DNA of 64,000 nucleotides from the NCBI GenBank assembly GCA_024704765.1, contig JAKMXF010000321.1:372001-436000 (forward strand). The letters are read 5' to 3'. A model generated the notes under the pieces. That model was not told the DNA's origin and made no database searches. It saw only the letters and a program-made list of their open reading frames with translations. Source of the DNA: Oopsacas minuta (lineage: Eukaryota > Porifera > Hexactinellida > Lyssacinosida > Leucopsacidae). Positions 1 to 12,900 of this stretch are shown here, piece after piece (the stretch's first letter is position 1; every line of letters starts with the position of its first letter). The translations under genes were made by a program, and so were the position numbers.

Positions 1-136
1 TTTTTTCAATTATATTAGTTACAAATATTTTCCTGAATGCGAACTGCGAATGATGGGACACAGAAATTCTAAGGACCTTGTCTTAAATGGACAAGGTTTA
101 TAATCGTAATGAAGGAAGGGACGCACATATTACGCC

Positions 137-250
137 GCAGCGGTTCCAAACCATTTTCACCTATAGACCCCCTCCCATTGACTACAATCCAAATTTCAAG
201 ATCCTATGGACCCCTGCTGTCGTCCATGGACACCAGGTTGGGGACTAGTG
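137..250. repeat. MITE-like element, hAT-type ends (family E)
   Basis: Carries the GCGGTTCC...GGTTGGGGAC end signature and the internal 'tcgtccatgga' block seen in about ten other copies in this window. The ends resemble hAT (Charlie-type) non-autonomous elements. No coding capacity. Confidence 0.55.
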
Positions 251-418
251 GATTAGTTGTACTGCTCAATATATTAAACACAATTACTGTTAGCATTATA
301 TCTTGAGAAATTCCCAGCTCTACTCGTTCTTTAATGCGCCAATTTGAAAATATTTTTGTTTAGGGAATCTTATTAGAAATATGTGTGTATGTAATTGAAT
401 TAGATTTTGACTTAACAA

Positions 419-986
419 ATGACGTCATATCTTAAGAAAGGTACAAAAGTGAAAGGACCCAAACAGTTGTCTCGTACAGTCATGGCCATGAAGTTCATGA
501 AACGGCGAATTGTTAACGAAGAGCAATCAGATGAGAACAAAATAGCTCCAGTTGATGCTTGGTACGCTCTGGCCCCCCCGGATACCAAGAAGCCGAGAAA
601 ACCTCCGGAGACTCTAAGTTACGCCGGTTGTATGGATTTGTTAGAAAACGGACATTTGTCGTTTGGGAATTTTAACGTAAACGTGGAGAAGGAGATGGAA
701 GCGATGAAACGGGGAGACACAGGGGAACTATCAGAGAGTGATAAATCTGTCTCTGACAACGAAATGGCAGATAGGTATGTACTAAAACTATCATATGAAA
801 ATCATATTAATGATATAAATTGCTGTAAATAATTTCTATTCATCAAGGTATGACAATCTGATCGGAACAATTGGTAAGAAGGTAAAGAGGAAGCAAGGCT
901 ACCACATCGACTTTATAGACACAGAATCTAATATCCCAAAGAAAAAACGAAAAATAAAGAAGAAATTCAACAACCAGCAAAAGTAG
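419..986 (+). CDS. MPHOSPH6: M-phase phosphoprotein 6 homologue (exosome cofactor)
   Basis: Two exons, 419-774 and 848-986, joined in phase (codon AG|G) to give 164 residues. The protein shows the family signatures MKFMKRR near the N-terminus, DAWYALAPP, a block ending GHLSFGNFNVNVEKEMEAM, and SDNEMADRYDNLIGTIGKK across the splice. The tail is very lysine-rich (KKKRKIKKKF), as expected of a nuclear RNA-binding protein. In other animals MPP6 binds the nuclear exosome and aids 3' processing of 5.8S rRNA; I infer the same role. The intron is only 73 bp, with GTATGT donor and CATCAAG acceptor. The ATG at 419 is the first in frame. The gene may lie inside the first intron of the opposite-strand ubiquitin-like gene whose exon is at 1073-1228. 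Confidence 0.9.
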
Positions 987-1072
987 TAATTATTGAAATA
1001 GCATAGAATTCAATTAAAATACACATAATAGTATGTTGGTATATTAGAGCAGTGGTTCACAACCCTTTTCAC

Positions 1073-1228
1073 CTGATTTTCTGTAGAATAGTGCCTTGGA
1101 TGAATATTTTGAATTTGTGATTTGACTCTAGAAATATTCCAATATACCTCACATTCAATAGAGACATCTGAGTACTCTTCATCATTAGTACGAATAGAAA
1201 CTTGTATTAAGTCATTAGCTGTTGCCAT
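1073..1228 (-). CDS. Ubiquitin-like first exon, HERPUD-like (partial)
   Basis: The minus strand from the ATG at 1228 to a CAG|GTGAAA donor encodes 52 residues: MATANDLIQVSIRTNDEE, then a WNISRVKSQIQNIHP block and TENQ at the end. The pattern (beta strand, W-x-I/V-x-x-VK-x-x-I, P, x-x-Q) matches the first half of the HERPUD ubiquitin-like fold, which continues as Q-R-L-I-Y-S-G-K in known members. I could not find that second half between the donor and position 1, so either the next exon lies left of the window or this is a broken copy. Just past the donor the sequence is hAT-like MITE (about 1050-1072). If the gene is real, MPHOSPH6 sits in its intron on the other strand. Confidence 0.4.
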
Positions 1229-1349
1229 ATTTACTGGAGCTAATATTTTGTTATTGTAAGAAACGAACAGATTTTCATTATACATAATACATACATGCAA
1301 AATAGTTATAAGTAATGTAGAACCTTAGCTTAACACAGGGAAATATGGT

Positions 1350-1506
1350 ACAGTGTAACCTCCACAGACGGAGCTTGTGGAAACGAACTTCTTGGAGACG
1401 CAGCGAAAATAAAGTGAATTCCTAGTCCAACCATATAATTGAGCCTCCACAAAAGGGGTAGCATTTTTTGGCGTCCCTTGCACCTATTAGTGTAGGTTAC
1501 ACTGTA
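1350..1506. repeat. Inverted-repeat MITE, family C
   Basis: Begins TACAGTGTAACCTCCACA and ends GTGTAGGTTACACTGTA, so the ends are imperfect inverted repeats starting CAGT and flanked by TA, the target-site pattern of Tc1/mariner-pogo elements. Confidence 0.75.
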
Positions 1507-1789
1507 ATACCTCGCACTACCTGAATATATGATAATACATGAATCAACTATTAAGATGAACTCTTATACGTACATCCATGGACAGCATGAATAAGAGATT
1601 TATAGCTAGACAACATTGTAAATACATTAAAGTGGTTCTCAACAAGGAATCCACTGTATGTTATATAAGAATACGCTGCACAAGTATAAGTATGTAATAT
1701 ATTATTAGGAAATTGGGGAATTGCTTTCAGTCATATATATATTTTAACCAAATTAAATCTTCCAAGTAAAGATTAATTAGCTCAGATTG

Positions 1790-2440
1790 ATGGAGGAAGA
1801 TGGATTTACTTTGGTCACAAATAAAAAACGAAAACTTAAGAAAGCAAAATTCATCCCGCATAAAGGCTATTCGCCTCATGATCTTGCAGCGGGATTTAGT
1901 AAAGAAGAACTAAAAGCCAGTGTTGAAAAATGCTATCAAGAACTAATGAACAGTCCGTTTATACAAGAAATAGACTTGATCGTGGATAAATTAAAAGAAC
2001 TCAACCCAAAATCTATTGTATGCTATGCTTTGGGGAAAATAGATAATTTATACTGTCAAGCTCCCAAATACCAACTCGCAATGCTGCTACACATAAAATA
2101 CAGGCTAAAAATAGAAAAGGCTCTTGTGTTTGACCCTGTATTAACTGAAGTGGAATTAAACGCGATTCAAGGATTCAAAATTGAGAGAATTCTTGTAAAC
2201 GAGGAAGGAAGAAGATTAGTTGAAGAAAGAACTTTATTTATTATATTTCATGGAGAAAAATTCCTTTTTGAGAATCTCATCAACACAAACAGGTTCTGTA
2301 AACAAAATATAATAATTCTAGGGAACGATTTGAAACATGTTCTCGAAAATCAGTTATCAGCTGGTATAAATTCTGTTCAGATTTTGAACAGTTTTTATAG
2401 AGAAACTATATTTGATAGTTGTGTATTGCAATGGTTTTAA
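1790..2440 (+). CDS. SRRD: SRR1-like domain protein (SRRD homologue)
   Basis: Single-exon gene of 216 residues starting at the ATG at 1790. The N-terminus is basic (NKKRKLKKAK). The SRR1 domain occupies roughly residues 70-216 and shows the expected IVCYALGKI strand, the APKYQLAMLL helix (family: YQLALLL) and a DPVLTEVE motif. A late HGEKFLFENLI block fits the rest of the fold. SRR1 was named for a plant circadian and phytochrome-signalling gene; animal SRRD is linked to heme and clock regulation, but its biochemical role is poorly defined. The gene is slightly short relative to mammalian SRRD, missing an N-terminal extension. The upstream 800 bp hold a family C MITE and AT-rich sequence. Confidence 0.85.
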   Translation: MEEDGFTLVTNKKRKLKKAKFIPHKGYSPHDLAAGFSKEELKASVEKCYQELMNSPFIQEIDLIVDKLKELNPKSIVCYALGKIDNLYCQAPKYQLAMLLHIKYRLKIEKALVFDPVLTEVELNAIQGFKIERILVNEEGRRLVEERTLFIIFHGEKFLFENLINTNRFCKQNIIILGNDLKHVLENQLSAGINSVQILNSFYRETIFDSCVLQWF

Positions 2441-2497
2441 TTGTTTATTTGTATGTTTATTAATTAACAACAAAGGCAATAATAATTATATTCCTGA

Positions 2498-2797
2498 CTA
2501 TAAATGGGATGGGACTGTAAGATTATTGCAACAAGAATTGGATTTATAGCTACTTAGAGTCGATGAGCTTCGGTCTGAATCTTTGAGACTCAGGGGGGTG
2601 TTGCGACTGGAAATGGGTTGAGTCTGAAGTTCATCATCACACAAAGTTAAGCAAATAGTCGGGCAGTTTATTTTCCCTGCTCGTTTTGACATTTTCTCTA
2701 AATCTCTGAGAGTAGACTGTAGAGACTGAATAATCCATCTATCTTCATTGCGGACATTTCCAAGTTTATAACTAACAAACTTACTATTATAATTCAT
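2498..2797 (-). CDS. Small orphan protein, or last exon of NFX1
   Basis: A 99-residue open frame with its own ATG. It has a short amphipathic helix (RWIIQSLQSTLRDLEKMSK) followed by a polar Ser-rich tail; I recognise no family. Two readings are possible: a stand-alone small gene convergent with SRRD (57 bp between stops), or the final NFX1 exon, since an AG at about 2786 would join in the correct phase 2 to the donor at 3987. I see no NFX1 C-terminal signature, so neither is established. Confidence 0.35.
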   Translation of the reverse strand: MNYNSKFVSYKLGNVRNEDRWIIQSLQSTLRDLEKMSKRAGKINCPTICLTLCDDELQTQPISSRNTPLSLKDSDRSSSTLSSYKSNSCCNNLTVPSHL

Positions 2798-3986
2798 ATT
2801 ATTATTTACTGGACGTTAGAAAAATTGTATTTATAGTTTCACTTATGATTCCATTTTAGAAATTGAAGCGTAATGAATAATTCGTAATTTTGTATTATTG
2901 ACATGAAAATGTTTACCAGTGATGATGATTAGATCACGATATACATTGAGGTGATACTAAGATTCATTGTCTAGGTATATTTAGCTATTTAACTGTTGGA
3001 AAAAGGCGTCCTTCTGCCCGTTGGTTTCCTGTGATAATTATTCTATAAACCTGGCCTTTCATGACAAATACTGGCTATACTCATTCATTACGATCAGGAC
3101 CTCTGAGAGGGGGGCCAGGAGGGCCATTTAGCCTAGGCCTCACGCTCTAAGAGGCCTCCAAAATCAATATTTCATTGAATAATCATCACAATATTTGGGT
3201 AATATGTACTCATTTTCGGGAAAATATGGCCTTGGCCCTCTCCGATCCAGTCAGAGGGCCTGAGAAGTTTAGATATGACCGTAAAATAAACAAATAATAT
3301 TACAATAATTGAACTGAATTTCACACGAAAGGCTCTAATGCATTTTTGACAGAAATTTCTCAAATTATAATGATGATCGTTTAAGTGTAATGAATCCACG
3401 AAATTCGCATAATAACCACATTTTTACAGATAGTAATCCTCAAACGTCTAGACAACAATTAAAGTGATGATACACCATAAAATGAACACAAGCGAATTAT
3501 AATTATCTTTCATTGACGACATCAATATACTAATATCCAATACGTATAGCAATTATAATGTCTACAATCTAATACCTGACTATATAGGTTTCTTCAGTCT
3601 CTTGGTAGGATTATTAAGATCCGTTAGACTGGTAGAGGGGATAATAGAGTTCCTAAATATATATATATATATATATCATAACGACCAATAAAGAACATAG
3701 ATATTTAATAACTAGTAACTAATATCTGATGGTTAAACTGTTGGATCATATGTTTATTTGTAAGTTTCATGCTCTGAAAGTCTCAGAATTGGACTTTATG
3801 CACCCAATTCCCCCTGACAACATGCTGAAACCTCACCTTTAGCATGATTTAAAATTTACATAGAAAGGTGTGAAATGTTACTTTAGGAAAAATTCACACC
3901 CCAGGTGCAAATCCATACCCCAAAATGTAGCCATGTATCAATAGGAGCTGCACTAAAATAGGTGTTAACAACAAACACATACATAC
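2798..3986. other. Non-coding stretch, likely NFX1 3' region
   Basis: No convincing exon. It contains a GC-richer inverted-repeat segment at about 3095-3260 (GGGGGGCCAGGAGGGCC... with GGCC-rich partner) and an AT microsatellite. A candidate short terminal NFX1 exon (minus, 3824 to a stop at 3767, 16 residues) is in phase but has no homology support. Confidence 0.5.
3657..3676. repeat. AT microsatellite
   Basis: An uninterrupted (AT)n run of about 10 units in the non-coding stretch between SRRD and the NFX1 R3H exon. Confidence 0.9.
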
Positions 3987-6900
3987 CTATTTGCCAGGAC
4001 TACTACTTGTCTCTGAGGTTCAGGGTCCTGTGACCATGACTGACAATTATAATAAGAAGCTAATTCGTGTACAATACGTCTGTGATTAGGCCGCATTGCT
4101 CTGAATACATGTTGGTGAGATTTCGCTTGACTAGCTTGTACAGAATGTATCAGTTTCTTCATTTGATCTTCTAACTGGCTAATGAACTCTGGCTCAATTT
4201 TAACCTGCTCCTTCAGGAATGGATTGTACATTTCTCGGATAGCTTGGTCAATAGGAGAACTGGTATCAACACCAAATGCATCTGCTAATCTCCTAATTAT
4301 AGAAATATGATATAGTTTTGTTTTCTAATGTAATGGCCAGTATTTCAGAGATTTATGGATGGGGCTTCAGGCCTCTTGGTCTAAAATACAGTGGAACCTG
4401 CATAAACTGACACTCGATGGCTTGAAATTTGTCGGTTTAGCAAATTGTCAGATTATGCAGGTGAATTTGCATTGTCGGAAGCTATTTCAGATCAGAAACA
4501 CTGCGGATTATAGAGGTGTCTGCGGTTTAGCAGTTTCCATTGTATGGCACGGGTATAGTACAGTGTAACTTCGTTAATAAGAACACTAACGGAAGGTCGA
4601 ATTGTGTTCTCCTTATTCGGAGTAATACCAATTGTATAACAATTATAGCCTTTATAGGATTCTGATTTGGTGTAAATATTTGTTTCTCTTGTCAGGAAAA
4701 TTTGTATTAAAAACCCGAATCTGGCTGTTTGGTTTTACTCCCAATTTCAACTTAAGTAGTCAGGTTCTGGTTAACCATGTTCGTATTATTGTTCCACTAT
4801 ACGTTAAAATGACGTCATAATATTACTCACCTCTTCCATTCATCTTTCTGACACTCTTCATCACAATCTAGATTTCCTATACTCTTCAGTTCCATGAATT
4901 TACCAATGTCGACTTTCTTTCCACTCAAAATCCCAGTCACTATTCCAGACAATCCCTTCTCTTTTATACGTTTCTGAATGTCTGCGTTATCACTGCCCAG
5001 TGGACACAACAGCTGGGAAGATTTCCGTCCACATCCGCACTTGACAGTTACCTAGACAACAGATTGCCACAATTAGAATTTGATAAATATGTAAAGGAGT
5101 TAATAACTTACCCATACAGTGCATAGAGTAGGTGGACAGGATGTTTTACCGTGACAAGGGGTGCCACACGCATGACCACACAGCTTTCTAGCATGATTAC
5201 ATTTCTGTATACATACGTCTTTCTCTGATTGACAATGATTGCGATGACATAGCTTAATGCAGTTGTGAGTCCCGCATCTAAGCTGCTTACTACAGGGCCG
5301 ACCACAAGATGGGTCTTTCTGGTGACAAGGAACGTTACATAGAGCCTTAAGAAATATGAAAACTGTAGTAAATACAACGGACAATCAAGATGAACAGGTT
5401 TTCTCAACCTGTGACCATATGGCCAAACTTGGTCACAAATTAGGCAACAGAGATATTTACGCCGTTGTTAGTCTAGTTGATCATCTATGACAGAGATTCC
5501 CAACCTCTTCCCGTGAAGGTGTGGTCATGATACAGAATTTTAAACAAAGTATGGCTATAGCTAATGAGAATTCGGGGAACAATGAACTACAGTATATAAT
5601 ACACAAATCGTATAGAGCTAATACCTCTTTTCCACACATACAATGCTTATCAACTAGCTCAGCACAGGGAGGACAATTCTTCTCTGAGTGACAGCTATGC
5701 CTGGGGGTGTGACCACAAGGATGTTTCCTTGTACACATTTGGTCACATTTAGGAGGTAGAGTACCACAAGGGATGGGAGGGTATATTATTTCTCTACCAC
5801 AGAAACAGTGTAACTCATCAAAACCTACAAACAAATAAGGTCAACTTCCGGTATGTAGAAACTCAAGGGACCGCAATAATTAGTAGATATAACCGACGAA
5901 AAATCTATGGTACTTTCACGGTTTGGGACCATATATAACTGACTTGTATTAGGGCACGGAGGACATCTGTGTGTATGACACACCTCCATACATTTATGTC
6001 CACACTGTAACCGTTTGTTACAAATAACATTACAAGGATGACTAGCACGAGTACAACATTTATCTTGACACCTATAAACAAACAATAATAATATTAAATA
6101 TAAACAAATTTTCAAATCATTTAGTTACCTGTGTCTTCCACATAGCATTTTCTTGTTGCATATTTTATCACATTTTGGTTGTTGTAAAGGTTTAGAATTC
6201 TTCAGATTTATACATTGAATGAAAACTCTAGATTTCCCGCATCCACACCGTACAAGCTGCTGTTTATCACAGACAACACAATCTCCTATATGACACTTAT
6301 TGTCACATCTGTGACATTTAGGATCTCCTAAAATGGAAATAAATATATTATGCGTTCTGGTAGAATAATTATAGAAGCTTTTACCTGGGTCAGAGCATAG
6401 TAACACTTTGTTACAAGAGGAATGACATGTTGGTATCGGGTCGAGGCAAGATGTCCTTTCTTCCTCCTTAGCAACAAGTTGTAGCAGCTGGAATGCACCA
6501 CAAGGACAAGTTGTGATTGTATCTGGTGCTAAATTACATCTTCCACAATCCTCTTCATGACATTCTCTTTCACAGAGATGATTCCCACAAGAAATTGGCC
6601 TACAGAAAACAAATAGAAATTACAATAGAATATCTCCAGCAGCTCTTCAATACATCAGTCATTATAATCAGACACAAATCAATTGTAATACAAAAGTATG
6701 ATATCTTCAATCAATATAAATAAGCCATAATTATGTTTTGATGTAATTGTAATGAGTACCCCCCAGCGTGTAGGAGAGAGCTGCGATGAATTGGATACAC
6801 AACCGACAGTTCTAATACAAGAGAATCGTCGCTTCTCTATCAAGAATATCATAGATGAAGAGATATATAACATCCAAAACGAGAAAAACGACCATACCAA

Positions 6901-9900
6901 TAATAAGTGTATAAGTTGCCCTCCCAGATGTGTTAAGATATTGTGGCTAATCATAGCAATTTCGGTTATAGGCCTTGCGGTTATTCTCGTCATATCTCCC
7001 CTCGTCCTCTCCAAAATACCTCCACAAGGTGTTCCTACTACTAACAATAGTCTATGGGGAATAACAACTGAACTAACTCTATTGCGGTATTACGGATTAG
7101 AGGTTACAGAAGTTAATTGTAGCTATGAATTTGAGTTTAATAACTATCTCTGTCTACCTCAGTGTAATTGGCATCCAGCAGGAAACATAGCATTCCTCAT
7201 GCAATATTCAATTCTTATTATAATAGATGTCACAGGGATTATCCTCAGTATTATCAGTATCAGTGCGTGGATTGTACCATTCATTCGCTATGCTTACCAT
7301 AACAGACATAATTCCTTATCAGGAATTGATATTAATTTGCCTAGACTGACTCTATTCATGCTTCTATTGAGTGTCGCAATTCTAATATTACTATATGCTA
7401 TACTAGATATACCACAACACGAAGATATATTCTGTAAATCAGTTCAATCGGAATTGGGATTTGATTTCTCTTTAGTCTCTCTACATAGCGATGCAAGGAT
7501 AGAAGTATACGGAGCTCTATTCCATTATTTCACTCTATCCTATCTGCTATGGACAGTCTGTTCCTGGTTAAATATTCTTCTAGTGTTATGCTTTCCTTTA
7601 CAAATAACAACAAACTTCAAAGTAAAGAATACCATCTTCCTAACCGAGTTATTAATCTCGATTTTAGTACCATTTTTCGCAATTTTCCTAGCAGTTCAAG
7701 GCCCTGACTACAATGGAGAGTATACTGCAGCTTATGGCCCGGTACAAATATACAGAACTATATTTCTAATAGATCATAGTCTATACGGTACCCTATATGA
7801 ATGGCCTCATTTCATATCTCTTGGAATTATACTCGCATTCAATGTTATAATTGTATTTAAGCTAAAAATGAAATTACTTAAGCAGACTGTATCGTCCGGT
7901 AGGAAACAGAGTATTGGAGGATTTGAAACTAGATTCATGGTACATTCAGTTATTTTGATTATTCTTCACATATTTGTGAATGCTACAGTAATCGCATACA
8001 AGTTTATTGAATACAGATACTTCTGGCAATTGGAAGAGATCATAGGCTGCGTCACATTAAATAGTAATCTTACTTTTACGCTAGAAGGTAATGTCTACAC
8101 AAGTAAGAGCTTAGAACTTGTAAAGATATTCTTTACGGAATATTCCGCTATAGAGATAAATAGCTGTCAAGATTATTTCTTAGATAATGAGATGATCTAT
8201 CCTTCCTTCCTTTTCATTCTATCTACAATATTATTACGGTTAGTATGGCTATCAGTTTTCGTTGTTTTAATCCCACAATTTAGTCCAGGAAGGTTGTATA
8301 AGTCTATCAGGAGTCATACCAAGATACAAACCCAAAAATCAAACGTAGTCTAATTACATTAACAAATCAAAGATTGGTGATTTGAATTATTCTATAGTTT
8401 GTCTCGTTTTAGTTAATTATTAAGAGTGTTTGAATTATTTAATTGTGAAGATTGACATAACACGTTAATGCTTATAATCATTTTATTTTCGGGTATACAC
8501 GGTCCTAGCCTGTGGGTATCATTACAAATTAATAATGAGCGAAGACATCCAAATTTTACCAAAGTTGTCATCTGACTTCGTTACCAGTTTAGTGCCACTT
8601 AAAATGTTTCAAATATTTTAAACAAATAGCCGAATTGACTTTTCTTTGAATTCATTCAAACTTTGCAATTTGGCGTCAATTTACCGAATCTGAATATTGT
8701 AGAATTCGGATAAGACGTACATTCGGTTAGTACGTATTAATTGATGTTCCAGGGAGGTGTGTTATTGGAGCAGGGGCTAGGGTGCGGATACCTGCCTCTT
8801 TTCTCGGGGCTGTTCACCAATGTTTGTTAAGAAGAGGTTTACCGTATTTCCCTCAATAACCGCCTAGAAAATAGCTCCAAAAATTGTTAATAATATTTAT
8901 CTTTGTTTACGCTACTAATTAGGATAATTAGTTTCCTAAAACTTCAGCACTTCAATAGCCACACAAATTAAATAATTGCATCTTACACAAAATACAATGT
9001 CTCCGCTCCTATAACTCACACAATAAGATTATAACACAAACTAAGTAGCTACGTATTTGCTAAGTCAACGAATAATCTCAAAAGAGTCCGTTATCTAGTA
9101 ATGTAGATAGACCATAACGCAAAGAATTGTTGGATCATATAAGTGTTAAAATATTGCCATTACACACCACACAGAGTTTCAATGAATCTAGAAACAATTA
9201 AAGGAAGGCTCAAAGATTTGAGAACAAACATTTCAATGAATTTCAAAATTCTTCACTCTAAATTAGATGAATACGAACAGCTGATCGGTGAGGAATTAGA
9301 TAGACTATTGAATGGAGTTATACAGCAAGCTACTACACCAAATTCTGATTCACGTGATGTTGAATGGAAAATAGAATTACAAGAATTAGGACAAACGAGA
9401 GGGAGCTTATTCAATGAAACAAATGGTAAGCTAGGTGAAGTAGAAGTATTGGGGGATATACGATTGAATTGGAATCAAATAGAGTTTGATAATGCTATGC
9501 AAAATATGTGTGTAATTGATAACTCTCTCAAAGTGAAAGAGGTAGAGGAATTCAGTCCCTTCACAGGTTGTAGGGAGGGACATCTACCGGGGGAGTTGCA
9601 CGGCCCAAGGGGTTTATCAGTCGACATTTTGGACAATATTTATATATCAGATCAGTACAACAAACGAATACAGATATTCTCAAAGAATGGCGAATATCTC
9701 CAACATTTTGGTGATGAACATTTGACCGGACCATGGAGTGTAGCAGTAATTGGAGACAATGCATACGTTACTGACGCGGGGCAACACAGTGTATTTTGGT
9801 TTAAAATAAGCGAATCGAAACTCGTCAAAAAAAGTGGCGGAAAAGGGACCGGAAATGGTCAATTTAACGTGCCACATGGCATTGATGGTGGTGGAGATGA

Positions 9901-12900
9901 CTTAATATATATTTGTGACTGTTTCAATAACAGAATAACTGTCTTAGATCAACAATTGGATTTTGTCAAACAACAATGCGAGCTACAAGTAATGAGGCCA
10001 GATGACGTCATTGTGAAAGATAATATGATATTCGTGTTGGATTCAAACGATCCTTGTTTCCACGCGTTCAACATAGACGGAGTTAAAGTGTTCAGTATTA
10101 TCCATGGTGTCAATGATAACGAGCCACACATGACGAAATGGGGCTATTTTTTCGCGATTAATTGGGAGAAAGGTTTGGTTCTTATATCAGACGCGGTCAA
10201 TCATTGCCTGCGGATATTCTCACTTAAAGGAGAGCTGGTGCAGACCTTAGGACAGGTGGGCATAGACAAGGGAGAGTTCATGACCCCTCAAGGTGTGGGT
10301 ATCATGAGTGACAAACGGGTAGTCACTGTATGTCTTGATAAGAAATCAGATATGTTACAAATATTTTGAGTGATTGAGTAGTTGTGTGTGTGTGTGATTG
10401 TAGTGATAACTAATAGGGTAGATTTGTATGTGGTTATTCATATGATATTAAAGATGAGTACGTATTACATAATTTGATACAGTGGAGTTCGCCTATTAGC
10501 GAATGGTATTTTGCATAAATTCGAGTTTTCTTTTTAGCGACTATTTATCATACAAAGATTCACTCCATGTCAATGACAATGCTGTTAATAGGCGGATTGC
10601 GCTAATATACGATTTGCTAATACAATGGTTCTCAACCGGGGTCCGCATCCCTAAAAGGTTTTCGTTATGTTTATTGGCAGGGTCCGCGGAAGAAAAAAGG
10701 TTGAGAACCAATGTGCTAATAGGCCAGCGGTTCCAAACTGGGGGTCTATGGACCCTTTGATGATCTGCGGACGACACCAGGAGGCTACAAGAATCAAGAG
10801 GATCAAAATCTACTTATCAAATATCCAGAAGTATCCCTGAACAATTAGGGACCATTATATTAATTTATAATTCTTACCTAGAGCAAGGCTGTTTACAAGA
10901 ATATTGTATTCCTTCTCCTTCCTTAACAGATATATCAATCTGTAGCTCAGAGCACAATACAGTTCTCTTAGATTTGTTGCAATAACAGCTCTGTGTAATT
11001 TCAAAACTACAACTGTCACATTCACCTAAACAAAATAAACCGTATACAGTAGATTCTCGTTATAACGAAGTGCTCAGGACTTAGGTTTCATTTCTTTGTA
11101 AGCGGAGTAAAACCAATTACTTCAAGCTATATGGGGTAAAGAATCACTTCGTTAGAATGAGTTTCGGTATATCTGACTAGGTCGTAACGGGAGTATACTA
11201 TATTCCTAATAGCCCTTAATATAGCAATTTAAAGTCGTTTATAAGCTAAAATGTATTGGTTTCCCTCTTAGCTATGATGTTGGACTGTTTATGAAGGAAT
11301 TTATGATTCATCCTTCTAGTTTCAGCCTTGTCTGAGCTCGTTTGTAATATTACAATAAGAAACACACGATAATAGTCTATGTACAACTTACCGTGATGAC
11401 AAGGTTGTGAACAGCTGTGTCTGCCACATGTCAGTTTTCTCTCACAGGTGGAATTACAAGGTCTGACATTTACTGCCATGTTACACCGCATCTCAGAGCT
11501 TGTGAAGTCAAAAGAGATAAATTTGTATGCGATTATAAATGCGTACAGTAGAACTCGTAACACTTATTGCAAATCAAAAATCAGTTCCCATTAATTATAA
11601 TAAGATCCATATTCGGATAAGACGTACACTCTGATAGCAGTTGTTTCCCCAAAGGGTTCTTGTACGAGTTCCACTGTATAGTATGATATTATCTAGGAAA
11701 TGTATAGACTAGAAGGTACTTAGTGCTTACATAGATTTCTTGCAGGGACATGAGACCTGTACGGTGGCTGCACAGGTAGGACAGGGTCCTGGATGACAGA
11801 GCTGTTTACATTTGTGTTGACACTGACTATGCTTAGGATCTGTGTTAAGAGATTTACCGCAGATTTCAGTGCAACTGTGTGGTAACTCTCCTTTCTTCCA
11901 GACCGGGTTTTCTACCTAAATCAGGTTAATCTGATCAACTTAAATAGTAGAAGATATTTTGCATAAAAATATTTGTACAAAATATTTATTCACGTAAATA
12001 CGATCCCATACACCACCGGCCACCCTCTGGGATCAGTTGGCCTTCTTGCGCCCCCTACAAAGCAGCGCTTATGGTAAATACTCAGGTGCCCCCTCCTGCC
12101 TCTGGCAACGGACCTGTTTACTAGAAATGTGGGAGATATTTTATTGGAAAACTTTGCAATATATTTAATGAGAACCAATCAAATACAGGGCATGACAATG
12201 GGCAAATGAGATTGTAGGTATGTAGGCCCTGCTGTCCAAGAGTATAAATAACTGAATTGCTGTAAACAATCACAATTATGTCGATTCGATTCAAAGTAGT
12301 GACAACTTGCGGACAGATTCAAGAGGAATCCAATGTCAAAGAATCGAGCATGGAAATGAGTAGTGAACAAATCGTAGAGAGTAAAGGGAAGGACCAAATA
12401 GTCACCAGTCATTTAACATTGAAAGAGGACAAACAACTCACACAGAAAACTGATCTGATGCCAAAAAATAAAGCAGGCAACGATGGTGGTGGTAAAAGGA
12501 GAATGTCAGTAGCTATAATCACGCCTAATGAATTGAAAGGAGATCCTGATGAAGTGTACGGACTGACGAGGAATCAAGTCGAGGCTTTTAGAGAAGTATT
12601 CACACTGTTTGATATATAAATGGGAAAGGATCTATAGATGCTGGTGAATTGAATCAAGCCTTGCGATCCGTGGAAATAAATCTGACAGATTCAGAATTGA
12701 AAGATGTATTGTCTGTTATATATAAAGATGGGAATGGAGAAATTGATTTCAATGAGTTTTTGAATTTGATGACATCTAAAGAGAAATTTCAAGCTACTAT
12801 GGGTGATAAGAGACGTAACAGCTATCAGAGAATTCTATTCAATGCACTCACTAGATTCATGAGGAAATCTGCTCTATCCTCACTAAGCGAAATAGAAAGG

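Noticed and set aside
10503-10777. Open frames of 78-85 codons on both strands
   Set aside because: They consist of MITE sequence (families D and E) and contain its inverted ends.
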